Shown one piece after another: positions 16,519-25,482 of a stretch of 64,000 nucleotides of DNA (position 1 is its first letter; each line of letters begins with the position of its first letter). The notes beneath the pieces are model-generated. The model ran no database searches and was not told the origin of the DNA. It saw only the letters and a program-made list of their open reading frames with translations. The position numbers were made by a program, and so were the translations under genes. The stretch spans positions 1 through 64,000 of the forward strand of contig JARLJR010000013.1 in NCBI GenBank assembly GCA_031291095.1, given 5' to 3'. Origin of the DNA: Legionella sp. (lineage in GTDB: Bacteria > Pseudomonadota > Gammaproteobacteria > Legionellales > Legionellaceae).

Positions 16519-17224
16519 TTCCTTCTCCTAACTGATTAATGGCAGTTGCTAATAAATTATCTGCGGTGCGCATGACCCGTTGACTGGCTTCAAAATGACG
16601 CGAGGTTTTAACCATATCCATCATTTCATCCATAGATTTGACATTGGATTGCTCTACAAATCCTTGCAGTAGACGGGTATTCGCTCCTGCAGAAACGGGC
16701 GATTCATCACTTTGATACAGTCCATTACCGGTGTAGCGGAGCAAATTAGGCTGATTAAATTGAACGACGCTTAATTGATCCACTTGATGATGGTCAATGA
16801 ATAATCGACCTTGCGTATCAATAGTGAATGCATGATTATCTATTTTGATGACGCCACCCTTACCCAAGACCGTTTCACCAGTTGCTGTAGTGAGTTCACC
16901 TTGGCTATTTACTTGAAAATCCCCACGACGCGTGTAAAAAACACCCTGCTCTCCTTGGACTTGGAAGTAGCCATCACCACTAATGGCAATATCTTTCGGA
17001 TTCTGCGTTTGGTTCAGTACCCCCTGTGTTTTTATCTGTCCTTGATCAATCTGTTGGGTTGCCTGATTGATATTTGCTTGCAGATGATCAGTAAACGCTG
17101 CTGTTTCTGCCAGTTGTCGTTTAAATCCTGGGGTATTCATGTTGCTAATGTTTTGGCTGATCGATTGCAATTTTAATTGATCAAAATCCATGGCTAGTTG
17201 TGTTGCGGTAATCGCATCAAACAT
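16511..17224 (-). CDS. flgF: FlgF, proximal rod protein
   Basis: A 237-residue rod protein beginning MFDAITATQLAMDFDQLKLQ SISQNISNMNTPGFKRQ, with DIAISGDGYFQVQGEQG and a C-terminal VEQSNVKSMDEMMDMVKTSR HFEASQRVM. It is paralogous to flgG, which follows it. It lies nine bases after flhA. Confidence 0.9.
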   Translation of the reverse strand: MFDAITATQLAMDFDQLKLQSISQNISNMNTPGFKRQLAETAAFTDHLQANINQATQQIDQGQIKTQGVLNQTQNPKDIAISGDGYFQVQGEQGVFYTRRGDFQVNSQGELTTATGETVLGKGGVIKIDNHAFTIDTQGRLFIDHHQVDQLSVVQFNQPNLLRYTGNGLYQSDESPVSAGANTRLLQGFVEQSNVKSMDEMMDMVKTSRHFEASQRVMRTADNLLATAINQLGEGNV

Positions 17225-17233
17225 AATGTTTCC

Positions 17234-19240
17234 TTATTTTACTATCCCAAAAGATTCCACCTGAATCGTGACTGGAATTTCACTCATTGCCAGTACGGTT
17301 AAATGGGGAATAACTCGCTGAGTTAATTGTTTTATATGGCGTCGCAGTAGGGAGGAGCACAATAAAATGGGACGTTTGCGCTCTCCTAACATCGTTTCCA
17401 CCTGACTTGCTAATGCACTAATTAAGTTTTCCGTAATTTTGGGTTCCAGAGCTAAATGATTTTTTCCGCTAATACTTTGGTTGAGCTGTTGTTCTAATGA
17501 GGGCTCTAATGTTAGAACGTATAAGCTATTTTGATTACCCAATAGCTTTTGACAAATCGGCATGGCCAAACCTGCTCTCACCAGCTCGGTAAGTTGGATG
17601 GGATCTGGGAGTTGTTTTGCGTGCTCTAACAATAACTCTAATATTTGCTGTAAGGGACGAATAGAAACCTTTTCTTGCAAGAGTATTTGCAAGATACGTT
17701 GCACATGGCTTAAAGGTAATTGGGCGGGAATTAAGTCCTCGCTTAGGATTTTAATGCCAGGCTGTAATAACAGTTTTTCGGTTTCTTCACGAGTTAATAA
17801 CTGATCAATATGCGCATAGATAATTTCATTTAGGTGCGTGGTTAATACCGTAAGTGGTTCGCATACGGTATAACCCGCTTCTGTGGCTTCTTGCTTTTTC
17901 TCTAAGTCTATCCAGCATGCAGGTAGGCCATAGCTTGGGTCACGTACTTCAAATCCGGTGGCTAGTGTTGTACCAGGGTTTTTATTGCGGTTGGAAAAAA
18001 TGGCTAATACTTTATCCAGATAGAGGGGATTCACACCGGAATGATTTCCTTGAATGGCAATGTGGTAAAGCGGGTAGCTGAGTTTTTTATCAGCTTTTAG
18101 TTTTACATCCGGCAGCACAAAACCTAAATCAAAAGCAATTCGCTCACGAATTTGTTGAATGATTTTTAGTACTTGTTCTTCATAGGGTAAGAGCGTTTGA
18201 TACAGCTCTTTATTCAAGCTGATTTCAATAGGATGAATACGTATTTTATCGTATAAATTTTCCTCAGCCTCTTCGATGAGCACTTCTTCTTTCTTGGACT
18301 TAATTGCCAAAAAGGTAATCAACACAAACAGCGCTAAAATAAATAATACTGGAATTAGGGGAATGCCTTTTAGAAATAAAAGACAGGTTAAACTCAAACA
18401 AACCAGCACTAAACTTTTGGGGTAGGCGCTAATTTGTTTGGCAACCTCAGAGCCTAAATGTGCATCTGTTGCCGCCCGGGTTACGATAATCCCAGTTGCG
18501 GTAGAAATAATTAAGGCTGGGATTTGCGTAACTAAACCATCCCCTACAGTAAGTAGGGTGTAGGTTTGAATGGATTCAGAAAGACTAAAACCTTTTTGTA
18601 ATAAACCAATAGCAAAACCACCAATGATATCAACCAGAATAATTAAAATACCGGCAATAGCATCGCCTTTCACAAACTTGCTAGCACCATCCATTGCCCC
18701 ATAAAAATTAGCTTCTTTTTCAATTTGTGAGCGTCTAAGTTTGGCCTCATCTTGAGAAATGCTGCCCATATTTAAATCCGCATCGATACTCATTTGTTTA
18801 CCTGGCATACTATCCAGAGTGAAACGGGCCGCCACTTCGGCCACACGTTGCGCCCCATTCGTCACTACAATGAATTGCACGATGATCAAGATTAAAAAAA
18901 CAACCAGCCCCATCACGTAATTACCACGAATAACATAATGTCCCATGGCATCAATTACTTTACCTGCATGAGCATCTGACAAAATAAGGCGGGTAGCTGA
19001 AATATTCAGGGCGAGGCGAAATAGGGTTGAAATTAGTAATAGAGCAGGGAAGGTAGAAAAACTTAAAGGCTTATCTGTGTAAAAAGTAAGTAAGAGGATG
19101 GTTAAAGCCCAACTAAAATTCACGATCAGTAATAAATCTAATAATGCTGCAGGGATAGGCACAAATAAAATAAAGAGAATGCTTGTGGCAAAAGCAATCA
19201 TGAGCATTTCACTGCTGTTATTCAAGAAATTTTTCTTCAT
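17234..19240 (-). CDS. flhA: FlhA, export gate ring protein
   Basis: A 668-residue FlhA with about eight membrane helices in the first 330 residues and a large cytoplasmic domain. The most conserved loop is intact (MPGKQMSIDADLNMG, residues about 145-160, then DEAKLRRSQIEKEANFYGAM DGASKFVKGDAIAGI). The C-terminal domain contains LDKVLAIFSNRN and LPLSHVQRILQILLQEKVSI R. FlhA forms the nonameric ring that receives substrates and chaperones. It is only slightly shorter than usual (about 690). It overlaps flhB by four bases (ATGA). Confidence 0.95.
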   Translation of the reverse strand: MKKNFLNNSSEMLMIAFATSILFILFVPIPAALLDLLLIVNFSWALTILLLTFYTDKPLSFSTFPALLLISTLFRLALNISATRLILSDAHAGKVIDAMGHYVIRGNYVMGLVVFLILIIVQFIVVTNGAQRVAEVAARFTLDSMPGKQMSIDADLNMGSISQDEAKLRRSQIEKEANFYGAMDGASKFVKGDAIAGILIILVDIIGGFAIGLLQKGFSLSESIQTYTLLTVGDGLVTQIPALIISTATGIIVTRAATDAHLGSEVAKQISAYPKSLVLVCLSLTCLLFLKGIPLIPVLFILALFVLITFLAIKSKKEEVLIEEAEENLYDKIRIHPIEISLNKELYQTLLPYEEQVLKIIQQIRERIAFDLGFVLPDVKLKADKKLSYPLYHIAIQGNHSGVNPLYLDKVLAIFSNRNKNPGTTLATGFEVRDPSYGLPACWIDLEKKQEATEAGYTVCEPLTVLTTHLNEIIYAHIDQLLTREETEKLLLQPGIKILSEDLIPAQLPLSHVQRILQILLQEKVSIRPLQQILELLLEHAKQLPDPIQLTELVRAGLAMPICQKLLGNQNSLYVLTLEPSLEQQLNQSISGKNHLALEPKITENLISALASQVETMLGERKRPILLCSSLLRRHIKQLTQRVIPHLTVLAMSEIPVTIQVESFGIVK

Positions 19241-20292
19241 TGCACATCCTGCTTACGCGCATAAATTTCGCGAAAGATTGCCGCGGCAAAGGGATAAAGT
19301 TCCTTATGAATCCATTGATTTAAATCCACAGAATGATAGAGCATGCGCGCGAAGGCTTTATGTTCAACAATGGGAACACCGTGTTTTCTTGCCAGCTCCT
19401 TGACTTGCGACACCATTTTATCTTGTGCTTTACAAATTACTTTGGGGGCGGGCATGCTGCTGCGATCGTATTTTAAGGCAATAGCTAAGTGTGTAGGATT
19501 AGTAATGATTACATCCGCTGTTTTCACTTGTTTTAAGGAGGCGGTTTTTTGCCGTAATTGCTGTTGTAACTGTTTGATTTTCGATTTTATTTTAGGGTCG
19601 CCTTCCCGTTGTTTGTATTCATCTTTTATCTCTTGTTTGCTCATACGCTGATCTTTGGCATAGTTCCAACGCGTATAGAACTTATCCAGTACTGCGAGTG
19701 TTGAGAGCAGTAGCAATAGTTGAAAAATGAGGGTTAGGAGGAAGTGCATGATGATGCGAGGCTGTTCGCTAATCGGCGTTAAAGCTAATTGCAATAAGTT
19801 GGGTATTTGATGTTTTAGGGTGAAGAATAAAAAAACAAATGTCGCACTCAATTTCAGGGTGCTTTTCACCGTTTCAAAACAGCTTTTTATTGAAAATAGC
19901 TTCTTAAAACCCTGAACCAAATTAATGCGTTTGAAATCAGGTATCAATGGAGTGGTTGACCACACCACACCAGTTTGCGCCAGATTGGTAAGAATCGTGG
20001 CTAAGCTGCCTGCCAAAGCAAAAGGCAGCCAGAGACTGATGACTTGGCTTAAAAGAAATTGCTGTAAATGAGAGACGTTATCAATACTAAATTGCAGATG
20101 TGCTGCCAGTTGCAACAAATGACGAAACATCTTTTGTAGTTCATGCAATTGCTTTGGCCATAAGGCACTTAACATACCTAACATAACTAATAAGGCAGCG
20201 CAGGTTGTTAACTCAATACTTTTGCTTACTTGCCCTTTTTCTTTGGCCTTTTGTAATTTATAGGGCGTTGCTTTTTCAGTTTTCTCACTCAT
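19237..20292 (-). CDS. flhB: FlhB, export gate substrate-specificity switch
   Basis: A 351-residue FlhB starting MSEKTEKATPYKLQKAKEKG QVSKS, with four membrane helices to about residue 215 and the autocleavage motif NPTH at residue 265, followed by LAIALKYD and the PKVICKAQDKM region. The intact NPTH implies that the early-to-late substrate switch still works, although no late (filament) substrates are encoded here. I start at ATG 20290-20292, whose ATGA overlaps the fliR stop; the frame opens 30 bases earlier inside fliR. Confidence 0.95.
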   Translation of the reverse strand: MSEKTEKATPYKLQKAKEKGQVSKSIELTTCAALLVMLGMLSALWPKQLHELQKMFRHLLQLAAHLQFSIDNVSHLQQFLLSQVISLWLPFALAGSLATILTNLAQTGVVWSTTPLIPDFKRINLVQGFKKLFSIKSCFETVKSTLKLSATFVFLFFTLKHQIPNLLQLALTPISEQPRIIMHFLLTLIFQLLLLLSTLAVLDKFYTRWNYAKDQRMSKQEIKDEYKQREGDPKIKSKIKQLQQQLRQKTASLKQVKTADVIITNPTHLAIALKYDRSSMPAPKVICKAQDKMVSQVKELARKHGVPIVEHKAFARMLYHSVDLNQWIHKELYPFAAAIFREIYARKQDVQ

Positions 20293-21041
20293 GACATAAG
20301 CTCCTGCCAGGTTTGAAAACATTGAGTAAAAACGGTGTTAGTAATGGGGGCGATATAGCCCATCATCATAAATAAGAGGAATAATCCTAAAATTATTTTT
20401 ATAGGTAAGGTCAGAAAATAGGTGCTGACCTGGGGCATATTGCGGGTAATTAACGCACCACAGAGCTCAACGGCAAGCAGGGCGAGAATAATGGGGCTGG
20501 CAATTACAAATGCCATGCTAAACATAAAGGAAAATTGTTTCGTAACCGGGATAAATCCTGCAAACAAGTTGAGGGTTCCAGGTGGAATAATCACAAAAGA
20601 ATACGCTAAGCCTTTAAATAGCCATTGGTGGCCATCCAGACTAAAAAAGAATAAAACCGCCAGCATGGATAATAAATGGCTGGTTAAAGCCTCTTGATAA
20701 TGCTCGCTGGGATTAAAAACAGCTGCGGCATTAAAACCGGTTTCATTATCAATTAATTGGCCAGCAATTTGGAATAACGTAAACGCGGCATAAAGGCTGG
20801 TGGCTAAGATTAATCCATTAGCAAATTCAGCGAGTCCGCCGAGAAGAATGGCATTGTTACTTAAGATTGACGGAGCAGGGGGAACATAATTAGCTAAAAG
20901 CATGCTCAAGGTAAAAATAAAAAGTAAGCGTGCATGAATAGGTAAATAACGTATTGCTTGAATTGGGGTAAAGAGTAATACAGTGCCTAAACGTATGCTG
21001 ATAAAAAATAAGTTGCTTAGCCAGGGGAGGGAAAGGGTCAT
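20289..21041 (-). CDS. fliR: FliR, export gate protein
   Basis: A 250-residue hydrophobic protein with about six membrane segments and typical FliR features: FISIRLGTVLLFTPIQA near the N-terminus, FQIAGQLIDNETGFNAAAVF NPS in the middle, and MPQVSTYFLTLPIKIILGL near the end. FliR completes the helical FliP5-FliQ4-FliR1 gate. Length is normal. ATGA overlap with fliQ. Confidence 0.93.
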   Translation of the reverse strand: MTLSLPWLSNLFFISIRLGTVLLFTPIQAIRYLPIHARLLFIFTLSMLLANYVPPAPSILSNNAILLGGLAEFANGLILATSLYAAFTLFQIAGQLIDNETGFNAAAVFNPSEHYQEALTSHLLSMLAVLFFFSLDGHQWLFKGLAYSFVIIPPGTLNLFAGFIPVTKQFSFMFSMAFVIASPIILALLAVELCGALITRNMPQVSTYFLTLPIKIILGLFLLFMMMGYIAPITNTVFTQCFQTWQELMS

Positions 21042-21310
21042 GATTTGATGGCCCCTGGAATATTGAGAAACAGGGTTTGCGCAAACTCAACCAAGGAATG
21101 CAACATCCATCCACCACAAAGCATTAACATGAGCACTACAGCTAAAACCTTAGGTACAAAACTTAGGGTTGAATCTTGAATTTGGGTAACAACTTGAAGG
21201 ATAGAAACCAGTAAACCACTAATGAGTGCGACTAGAACTATTGGTGAGGCAATGAGCAATGCATGCCAAAGTAATTGTTTACTTAAATAAATAGCTAAAT
21301 CGTTAGACAT
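21038..21310 (-). CDS. fliQ: FliQ, export gate protein; first gene of the cluster
   Basis: A 90-residue protein with two membrane hairpin helices: LLIASPIVLVALISGLLVSI LQVVTQIQDSTLSFVPKV and a second helix ending in LCGGWMLHSLVEFAQTLFLN I. The ATQIQE-like TQIQDSTLSFVPK stretch is a FliQ signature. The start is preceded by GGAAACGGAAG. Upstream lies a 284-bp intergenic region with a possible promoter. Confidence 0.94.
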   Translation of the reverse strand: MSNDLAIYLSKQLLWHALLIASPIVLVALISGLLVSILQVVTQIQDSTLSFVPKVLAVVLMLMLCGGWMLHSLVEFAQTLFLNIPGAIKS

Positions 21311-21411
21311 CTTCCGTTTCCATTATTTTCTAACTTGCTGTACTCCACTTGCATCGATGAGATACAAGCCTACATTTTTCCATAGGTGCCTTTGCTCAAA
21401 CACCGCAGCGA

Positions 21412-21440
21412 ATTAAATCAGACTTAATGAATGAAAACAA
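21412..21440 (-). promoter_or_regulatory. Possible sigma-70 promoter of the flagellar-type operon
   Basis: On the minus strand TTGTTT (21435-21440) is followed after 17 bp by TTTAAT (21412-21417) with a TGN extension just before it. The leader to fliQ would be about 95 bases. I found no sigma-54 (TGGCAC/TTGC) or sigma-28 (TAAA/GCCGATAA) pattern in the 21311-21594 gap, so control may differ from the usual flagellar cascade. Confidence 0.35.
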
Positions 21441-21542
21441 GTCTAGGGAGTCAAAAAATTGGAAGTAAGTTAGGCTGAAGTTATAACGATTTTTAGTAAG
21501 GGATTGAATGAGCTTATTATTTTTCGTTCAAAATATAAGATG

Positions 21543-21577
21543 TTGCCGTCATTGATTAACTGAAGCAATGACGGCAA
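21543..21577. terminator. Hairpin after the 536-residue protein gene
   Basis: TTGCCGTCATTG (21543-21554) and CAATGACGGCAA (21566-21577) form a perfect 12-bp stem with an 11-base loop, 18 bases past the stop of the minus-strand gene that ends at 21595. There is only a weak T-run on either side, so it may be a terminator or an mRNA-stabilising hairpin. It separates that gene from the flagellar-type operon. Confidence 0.6.
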
Positions 21578-21594
21578 ATTGATTGTATGTGAAG

Positions 21595-23205
21595 TTACAT
21601 TCCTGGAGTATTACTGCTACTTGCTTGTGGATTGTTTTTCTTTTCTAGCCTTGCTTTTCTTGCTTCTGGTGTTTCTAATTCAGGAAGCATACTGCCACCA
21701 AGGTTTGAACCACCGAGACTCTGAGTGCCCAGAACTTTTCTTTTCTCAGCAGTTTTTTGCCAGAAGGTCTGAGTGGGTTGACGCAGAGACATAAATCCTA
21801 AATCACTTTCTACATCGAAGGAGCTCGCTGTATCTACAGGATGCTGTTTTGTAGTCTCTATTGTAGTTACCGACTTGCCAAGTGGTGACTGAGTTTGTAG
21901 CGCTGGTTGTGATTGCTGCGGCGTAGTTTGAAAGAACCCAGGAGTTGCTTGGGAAACAGGTGCTGCTGGCGCAGGGTTGAATGGAATATAAGGTGTCTGC
22001 GGCATGAGTTGCTGTGGTTTCTTTAAGCCAAACATGTTCAGAGGAGGTACTCCACCAAGATCGAAAGCTCCAGCTGAAACAGGTGCTCCACCATAAATAG
22101 GTTGGGTAAGTGGTCGGAAAGGAGGGGTTACTGGTCCAGGCTTTTGCCTAAGAATAGCCATGTCTGCAGTCTCATCATACTCTGTATTAGACTGCCCCCG
22201 GGCAATATTTATGTAGCTTCCTAATCTTTCTGAACTTAATCCTGCATCCAGATGTGGGATCAGCGTATCACGTGTAGCTTGTGATATGCCAAAGGTAATT
22301 GTGTCAAACCCAAAATCAAACAGAGGTAGAATACCTAATTTTAATAGACCATTGTCCATTTTTGAGTGGACTCTCACTCGAAGTTTATCAAGCCCGAGAA
22401 ACTTAATAGTGGGCATAGGATCTGTATACTGAGTTCCTTCATTGGAGGAGGTTGCTGTCAATGACTGTACCGCCGAATTTAGCGACATGGTAGCCAAGCT
22501 TGTAGTCTCATCGTCCACGGAGTCAATAGTTATTTGTTTTGCTTTAACATCGGTTAGACTGACAATACGTTCGGTTTCAATTTTCTTTTTTGCTAACGAT
22601 TTTACAATTGCATCGTTTGTGTCTTTTAACACTTTTTGGGTCAGCAGTAAGGAGTCATGGCTATAAAACGATGCATCTTCACTATATTTTCTGACAAAGT
22701 TTTGGGGAAAATGCTTTAGCTCGCACCCACCAAAACCAAAATCAAATAGGCAATAACCGCTACGTTTTGGATCGATAATGATGATGCCTTCAAAGCCCGA
22801 TATTTCGTTTGTCGAGACATATTGGGCCGGTGGAGTCACATTCTCGCCATGCCATATCATATGCTCTACCAGAGGGATGGTATGACATATTAATTTTTTA
22901 GCAGACTGTAAGTTTGACTTCTGTATATGTTTTTCTAATTCTGTTCCTCGAACAATAGGTACGATGTGAAAAGCTCTATAATCGGGATGAGTAGCTAATG
23001 TTTCTAGTAGAGCTAAAGCAATTAATTTTTCCGCTACTCGTGCATGAATGTTTCCGTTATAAACCTCTTTTATACTCTCCCAGCGCTCCGGAGACAAATT
23101 GCCTTCAAGGTCGGATTTATATTTTATTCTAAAAAAGGCACATAATTCTGCTTTTTCTTCTGGAGTTTGGAATAATTTGTGTCCAGGCATTAGTTTATGC
23201 TCCAT
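21595..23205 (-). CDS. Unknown 536-residue protein with a Pro/Gln-rich C-terminal region; possible secreted effector
   Basis: I do not recognise this family with certainty. The first 330 residues look folded (a helical N-terminus from GHKLFQTPEEKAELCAFFRI K, then a beta-rich stretch with GFEGIIIIDPKRSGYCLFDF and a second similar one, LGILPLFDFGFDTITFGIS). Residues about 350-480 are disordered and rich in Pro, Gln and Thr; the end is charged, then SSSNTPGM. No signal peptide or membrane helix is seen. The mix of a folded N-terminal domain and a long disordered tail is common in Dot/Icm effectors, but that is inference. ATG 23205 has no ribosome site; Met6 (ATG at 23190) has GGAG nine bases upstream and may be the true start. 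Confidence 0.65.
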   Translation of the reverse strand: MEHKLMPGHKLFQTPEEKAELCAFFRIKYKSDLEGNLSPERWESIKEVYNGNIHARVAEKLIALALLETLATHPDYRAFHIVPIVRGTELEKHIQKSNLQSAKKLICHTIPLVEHMIWHGENVTPPAQYVSTNEISGFEGIIIIDPKRSGYCLFDFGFGGCELKHFPQNFVRKYSEDASFYSHDSLLLTQKVLKDTNDAIVKSLAKKKIETERIVSLTDVKAKQITIDSVDDETTSLATMSLNSAVQSLTATSSNEGTQYTDPMPTIKFLGLDKLRVRVHSKMDNGLLKLGILPLFDFGFDTITFGISQATRDTLIPHLDAGLSSERLGSYINIARGQSNTEYDETADMAILRQKPGPVTPPFRPLTQPIYGGAPVSAGAFDLGGVPPLNMFGLKKPQQLMPQTPYIPFNPAPAAPVSQATPGFFQTTPQQSQPALQTQSPLGKSVTTIETTKQHPVDTASSFDVESDLGFMSLRQPTQTFWQKTAEKRKVLGTQSLGGSNLGGSMLPELETPEARKARLEKKNNPQASSSNTPGM

Positions 23206-23380
23206 AAACGGGTTAAGTTAAAAACAGGTGGTACTGTACTGTATTTGGCCTTTTGGTGCAAGTTATAGCCTTTGCTGCGGTGCGCGCGAGTCAGAGAGAG
23301 ACTTTAATCGGCATAAGGTAATTGTTTTTAGGCTAGATTATCAAAAATAAATACGCACCATTAAAAAAATAAAAAACTTC

Positions 23381-23409
23381 TTGACAGGATAGTAGGAGGT
23401 CATTACAAT
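23381..23409 (+). promoter_or_regulatory. Promoter of the tRNA-Ala / tRNA-Glu group
   Basis: TTGACA at 23381-23386, a 17-bp spacer, and TACAAT at 23404-23409, followed by a GC-rich discriminator (CGAGCC) typical of stringently controlled stable-RNA promoters. The tRNA starts 15 bases downstream. Confidence 0.8.
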
Positions 23410-23423
23410 GCGAGCCTTATTCA

Positions 23424-23499
<76 letters not shown>

Positions 23500-23536
23500 T
23501 CAACATCTTAGTATGTTGATGGGGAAAACGTTCAGG

Positions 23537-23612
23537 GTCCCCATCGTCTAGTGGCCTAGGACATCGCCCTTTCACGGCGAGAACAGGGGTTCGAACCCCC
23601 TTGGGGACGCCA
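23537..23612 (+). tRNA. tRNA-Glu (anticodon TTC), copy 1
   Basis: A 76-base cloverleaf with acceptor GTCCCCA/TGGGGAC, encoded GCCA end and TTC anticodon (CCCTTTCACGG). It is nearly identical to copy 2; the visible difference is one D-loop base (GTCTAGTGG versus GTCTAGCGG). Confidence 0.95.
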
Positions 23613-23669
23613 TTTTAGCGTTTTGAGTTGTAGTAAAGAGTTGTAAAAAGTAGTAGAATAAAAATCTAG

Positions 23670-23745
23670 GTCCCCATCGTCTAGCGGCCTAGGACATCGC
23701 CCTTTCACGGCGAGAACAGGGGTTCGAACCCCCTTGGGGACGCCA
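23670..23745 (+). tRNA. tRNA-Glu (anticodon TTC), copy 2
   Basis: Same cloverleaf and anticodon as copy 1, 57 bases downstream. Tandem duplication; both likely come from the promoter before tRNA-Ala. Confidence 0.95.
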
Positions 23746-24144
23746 TTTTTAGGCATTTTTCTTGCTTCACATCAAATTAATACAATACCTTTTTTCCAGT
23801 GCGATGGCTTTGAGACGAGTCTTTGTTTGGTTTCAGTATTACGCCCTCTAATTACCTTTAAGCATTACTTGATGCTCGATGATACCCATATGCTGTGATT
23901 GGCTTCCCATTCGCCCCGAGAATTACCTGACTTATCTCGTATTAGGCAAAGCCGTAATATGGGATGCATGGCACAAATTTCCATCAATTATGCTAAGACA
24001 GGCTACGAGTTTACAGTTTTAATCAAAACACATTGATTTATCGAAGGTTTTAGGAGATTCTAATTTCGATCCCAAGGATTTCCTTAATTACATAGAATGT
24101 TCAAAATCACTTATATTGATTTTTATAGGTATAGGGAGATAGGC
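23746..24144. other. Intergenic region with one family B repeat
   Basis: This 399-bp gap holds a diverged family B palindrome at about 23935-23964 (TCTCGTATTAGGC / GCCGTAATATGGGA). I see no other ORF, RNA gene or strong terminator. Confidence 0.5.
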
Positions 24145-25362
24145 ATGTACTCAACAGTAAATCAAAATTCATTATTGTCCACTAATAATATGTTCCTCAG
24201 TTTTTTTAGAGCAAAACCTGCAAAGAATCTGGATGAATCCGAGAGATTGTTAATTGAATTAAGTTCTGCTCATAGCTCGGAGTTACATGTCTCTCAGCCA
24301 ATTGTTTTGGAGCAAATGAAAAAGGAACGTGATTTGTTTATTGCCAGTACTAAGCTAACTAACATTTATATAAGTACATTAAACAAAAACGAAAATTGGC
24401 ATGATGATAGTGGTCCAGCTAAGCTCGAATTTGCTTTAGAACGCTCTCGTTTATGTCTTTTACAGAAGGAGCTAGAAGAGAATCATCTTTTAGAAGATTC
24501 TTTGGATCCTTTGTTTTTAAAAATTGAAGAAAAAACACAAGAAACATCTCACGTACTTAAAAAATATTACATCGAAGAGAATAATGTGGCGCAATATAAG
24601 GTTGAGGTTCAAGCAATTGAACGTCAGGCAGTAGAATTATTTTGTCATTTGTTTTCACATCCATCTGAGGAATTACAAGATCATTTATCATCCTTGTGTT
24701 CCCTTAATGCATCTTATCTGCTTCGTGCACTATGCAAAAAATACCCATCACAAGTTGATTTAACCTCACTGTTATCAATAGCAATGCGTAATTTAAATTT
24801 TGAAGCGGTAAAGGTATTGGTGGCGCTGGGGGCTGATGTTAATAAGACGGTCTTGTTGTATCAAGATCATGATAGTGATGTGAAGGTTTCAGGACCAATA
24901 CTCGTTTATCCCTTTTTGGCTTTGTTGTCTGGTGCAAGTGAGGTTTTCTTAGCACAAGTTCAGACTGATTCCGAACTATTCTTTCGTATTGATCATCCTA
25001 AATTGCTTTGCATTATGTCTTATTTAGTGAATAGTGGTGCGAATGCTGAGCAAAAAATAAAGTTTGAGCGATACAGAACTACGATAGATAAAGGGGGGGC
25101 GGAATTAATGCTTAGTGATGATAATTGGCATCGAGAGATATCAATTAAACAATTCGCACAGGAGCTACTTGAGGGCGGGGAATTTATCACTATGTGCACC
25201 CCTGAGTTTGAAGAGCTTTTAAAAAATCTTGCTAATTGGACGCCTGATTCTATCCTTCAATGCCAGCCACCTAATTCAGAAGAATTACAAGCCTATATAA
25301 ATTTTGTAGAAAGACAAATACAAGAAGCTGAACTTGATGAAAAAACTAGCTTAAGGCCATAA
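24145..25362 (+). CDS. Ankyrin-like protein, possible effector
   Basis: A 405-residue protein. The first 200 residues are helical and charged. Residues about 205-260 contain an ankyrin-like pair: LLSIAMRNLNFEAVKVLVALGADVNK has the typical A...N.E.VK.L...GADVN pattern, and a later LLCIMSYLVNSGANAEQK resembles another unit. No signal peptide. Ankyrin proteins are a major class of Dot/Icm effectors in Legionella and Coxiella; whether this one is secreted is inference. I start at ATG 24145 (MYSTVNQ) because GGGAG lies seven bases upstream; an ATG at 24097 is in frame but lacks a site. It converges on another ankyrin-like gene. Confidence 0.7.
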   Translation: MYSTVNQNSLLSTNNMFLSFFRAKPAKNLDESERLLIELSSAHSSELHVSQPIVLEQMKKERDLFIASTKLTNIYISTLNKNENWHDDSGPAKLEFALERSRLCLLQKELEENHLLEDSLDPLFLKIEEKTQETSHVLKKYYIEENNVAQYKVEVQAIERQAVELFCHLFSHPSEELQDHLSSLCSLNASYLLRALCKKYPSQVDLTSLLSIAMRNLNFEAVKVLVALGADVNKTVLLYQDHDSDVKVSGPILVYPFLALLSGASEVFLAQVQTDSELFFRIDHPKLLCIMSYLVNSGANAEQKIKFERYRTTIDKGGAELMLSDDNWHREISIKQFAQELLEGGEFITMCTPEFEELLKNLANWTPDSILQCQPPNSEELQAYINFVERQIQEAELDEKTSLRP

Positions 25363-25443
25363 GAATGGAGCTTGAAAATCAGCAGTTTTTCCAATGAATT
25401 GGATAATCCAGCAAGTCAAGCAGCAATCAAGCATTGGGCTAAG

Positions 25444-25475
25444 CAAGAGGTTGAGCTTTATAGCTCAACCTCTTG
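25444..25475. terminator. Bidirectional terminator between two ankyrin-like genes
   Basis: A perfect 14-bp stem, CAAGAGGTTGAGCT / AGCTCAACCTCTTG, with a TTAT loop is followed by a T-rich run (AATTCTTTTAT) on the plus side. It lies between the convergent stops at 25362 and 25483. Confidence 0.85.
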
Positions 25476-25482
25476 AATTCTT

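Noticed and set aside
21311-21594. Sigma-54 or sigma-28 flagellar promoter upstream of fliQ
   Set aside because: No TGGCAC-N5-TTGC or TAAA-N15-GCCGATAA pattern found on the minus strand; only a sigma-70-like pair remains.
23556-23756. Short minus-strand ORF over the tRNA-Glu genes
   Set aside because: It is the reverse strand of two tRNA genes; the repeated protein text is the tRNA duplication.
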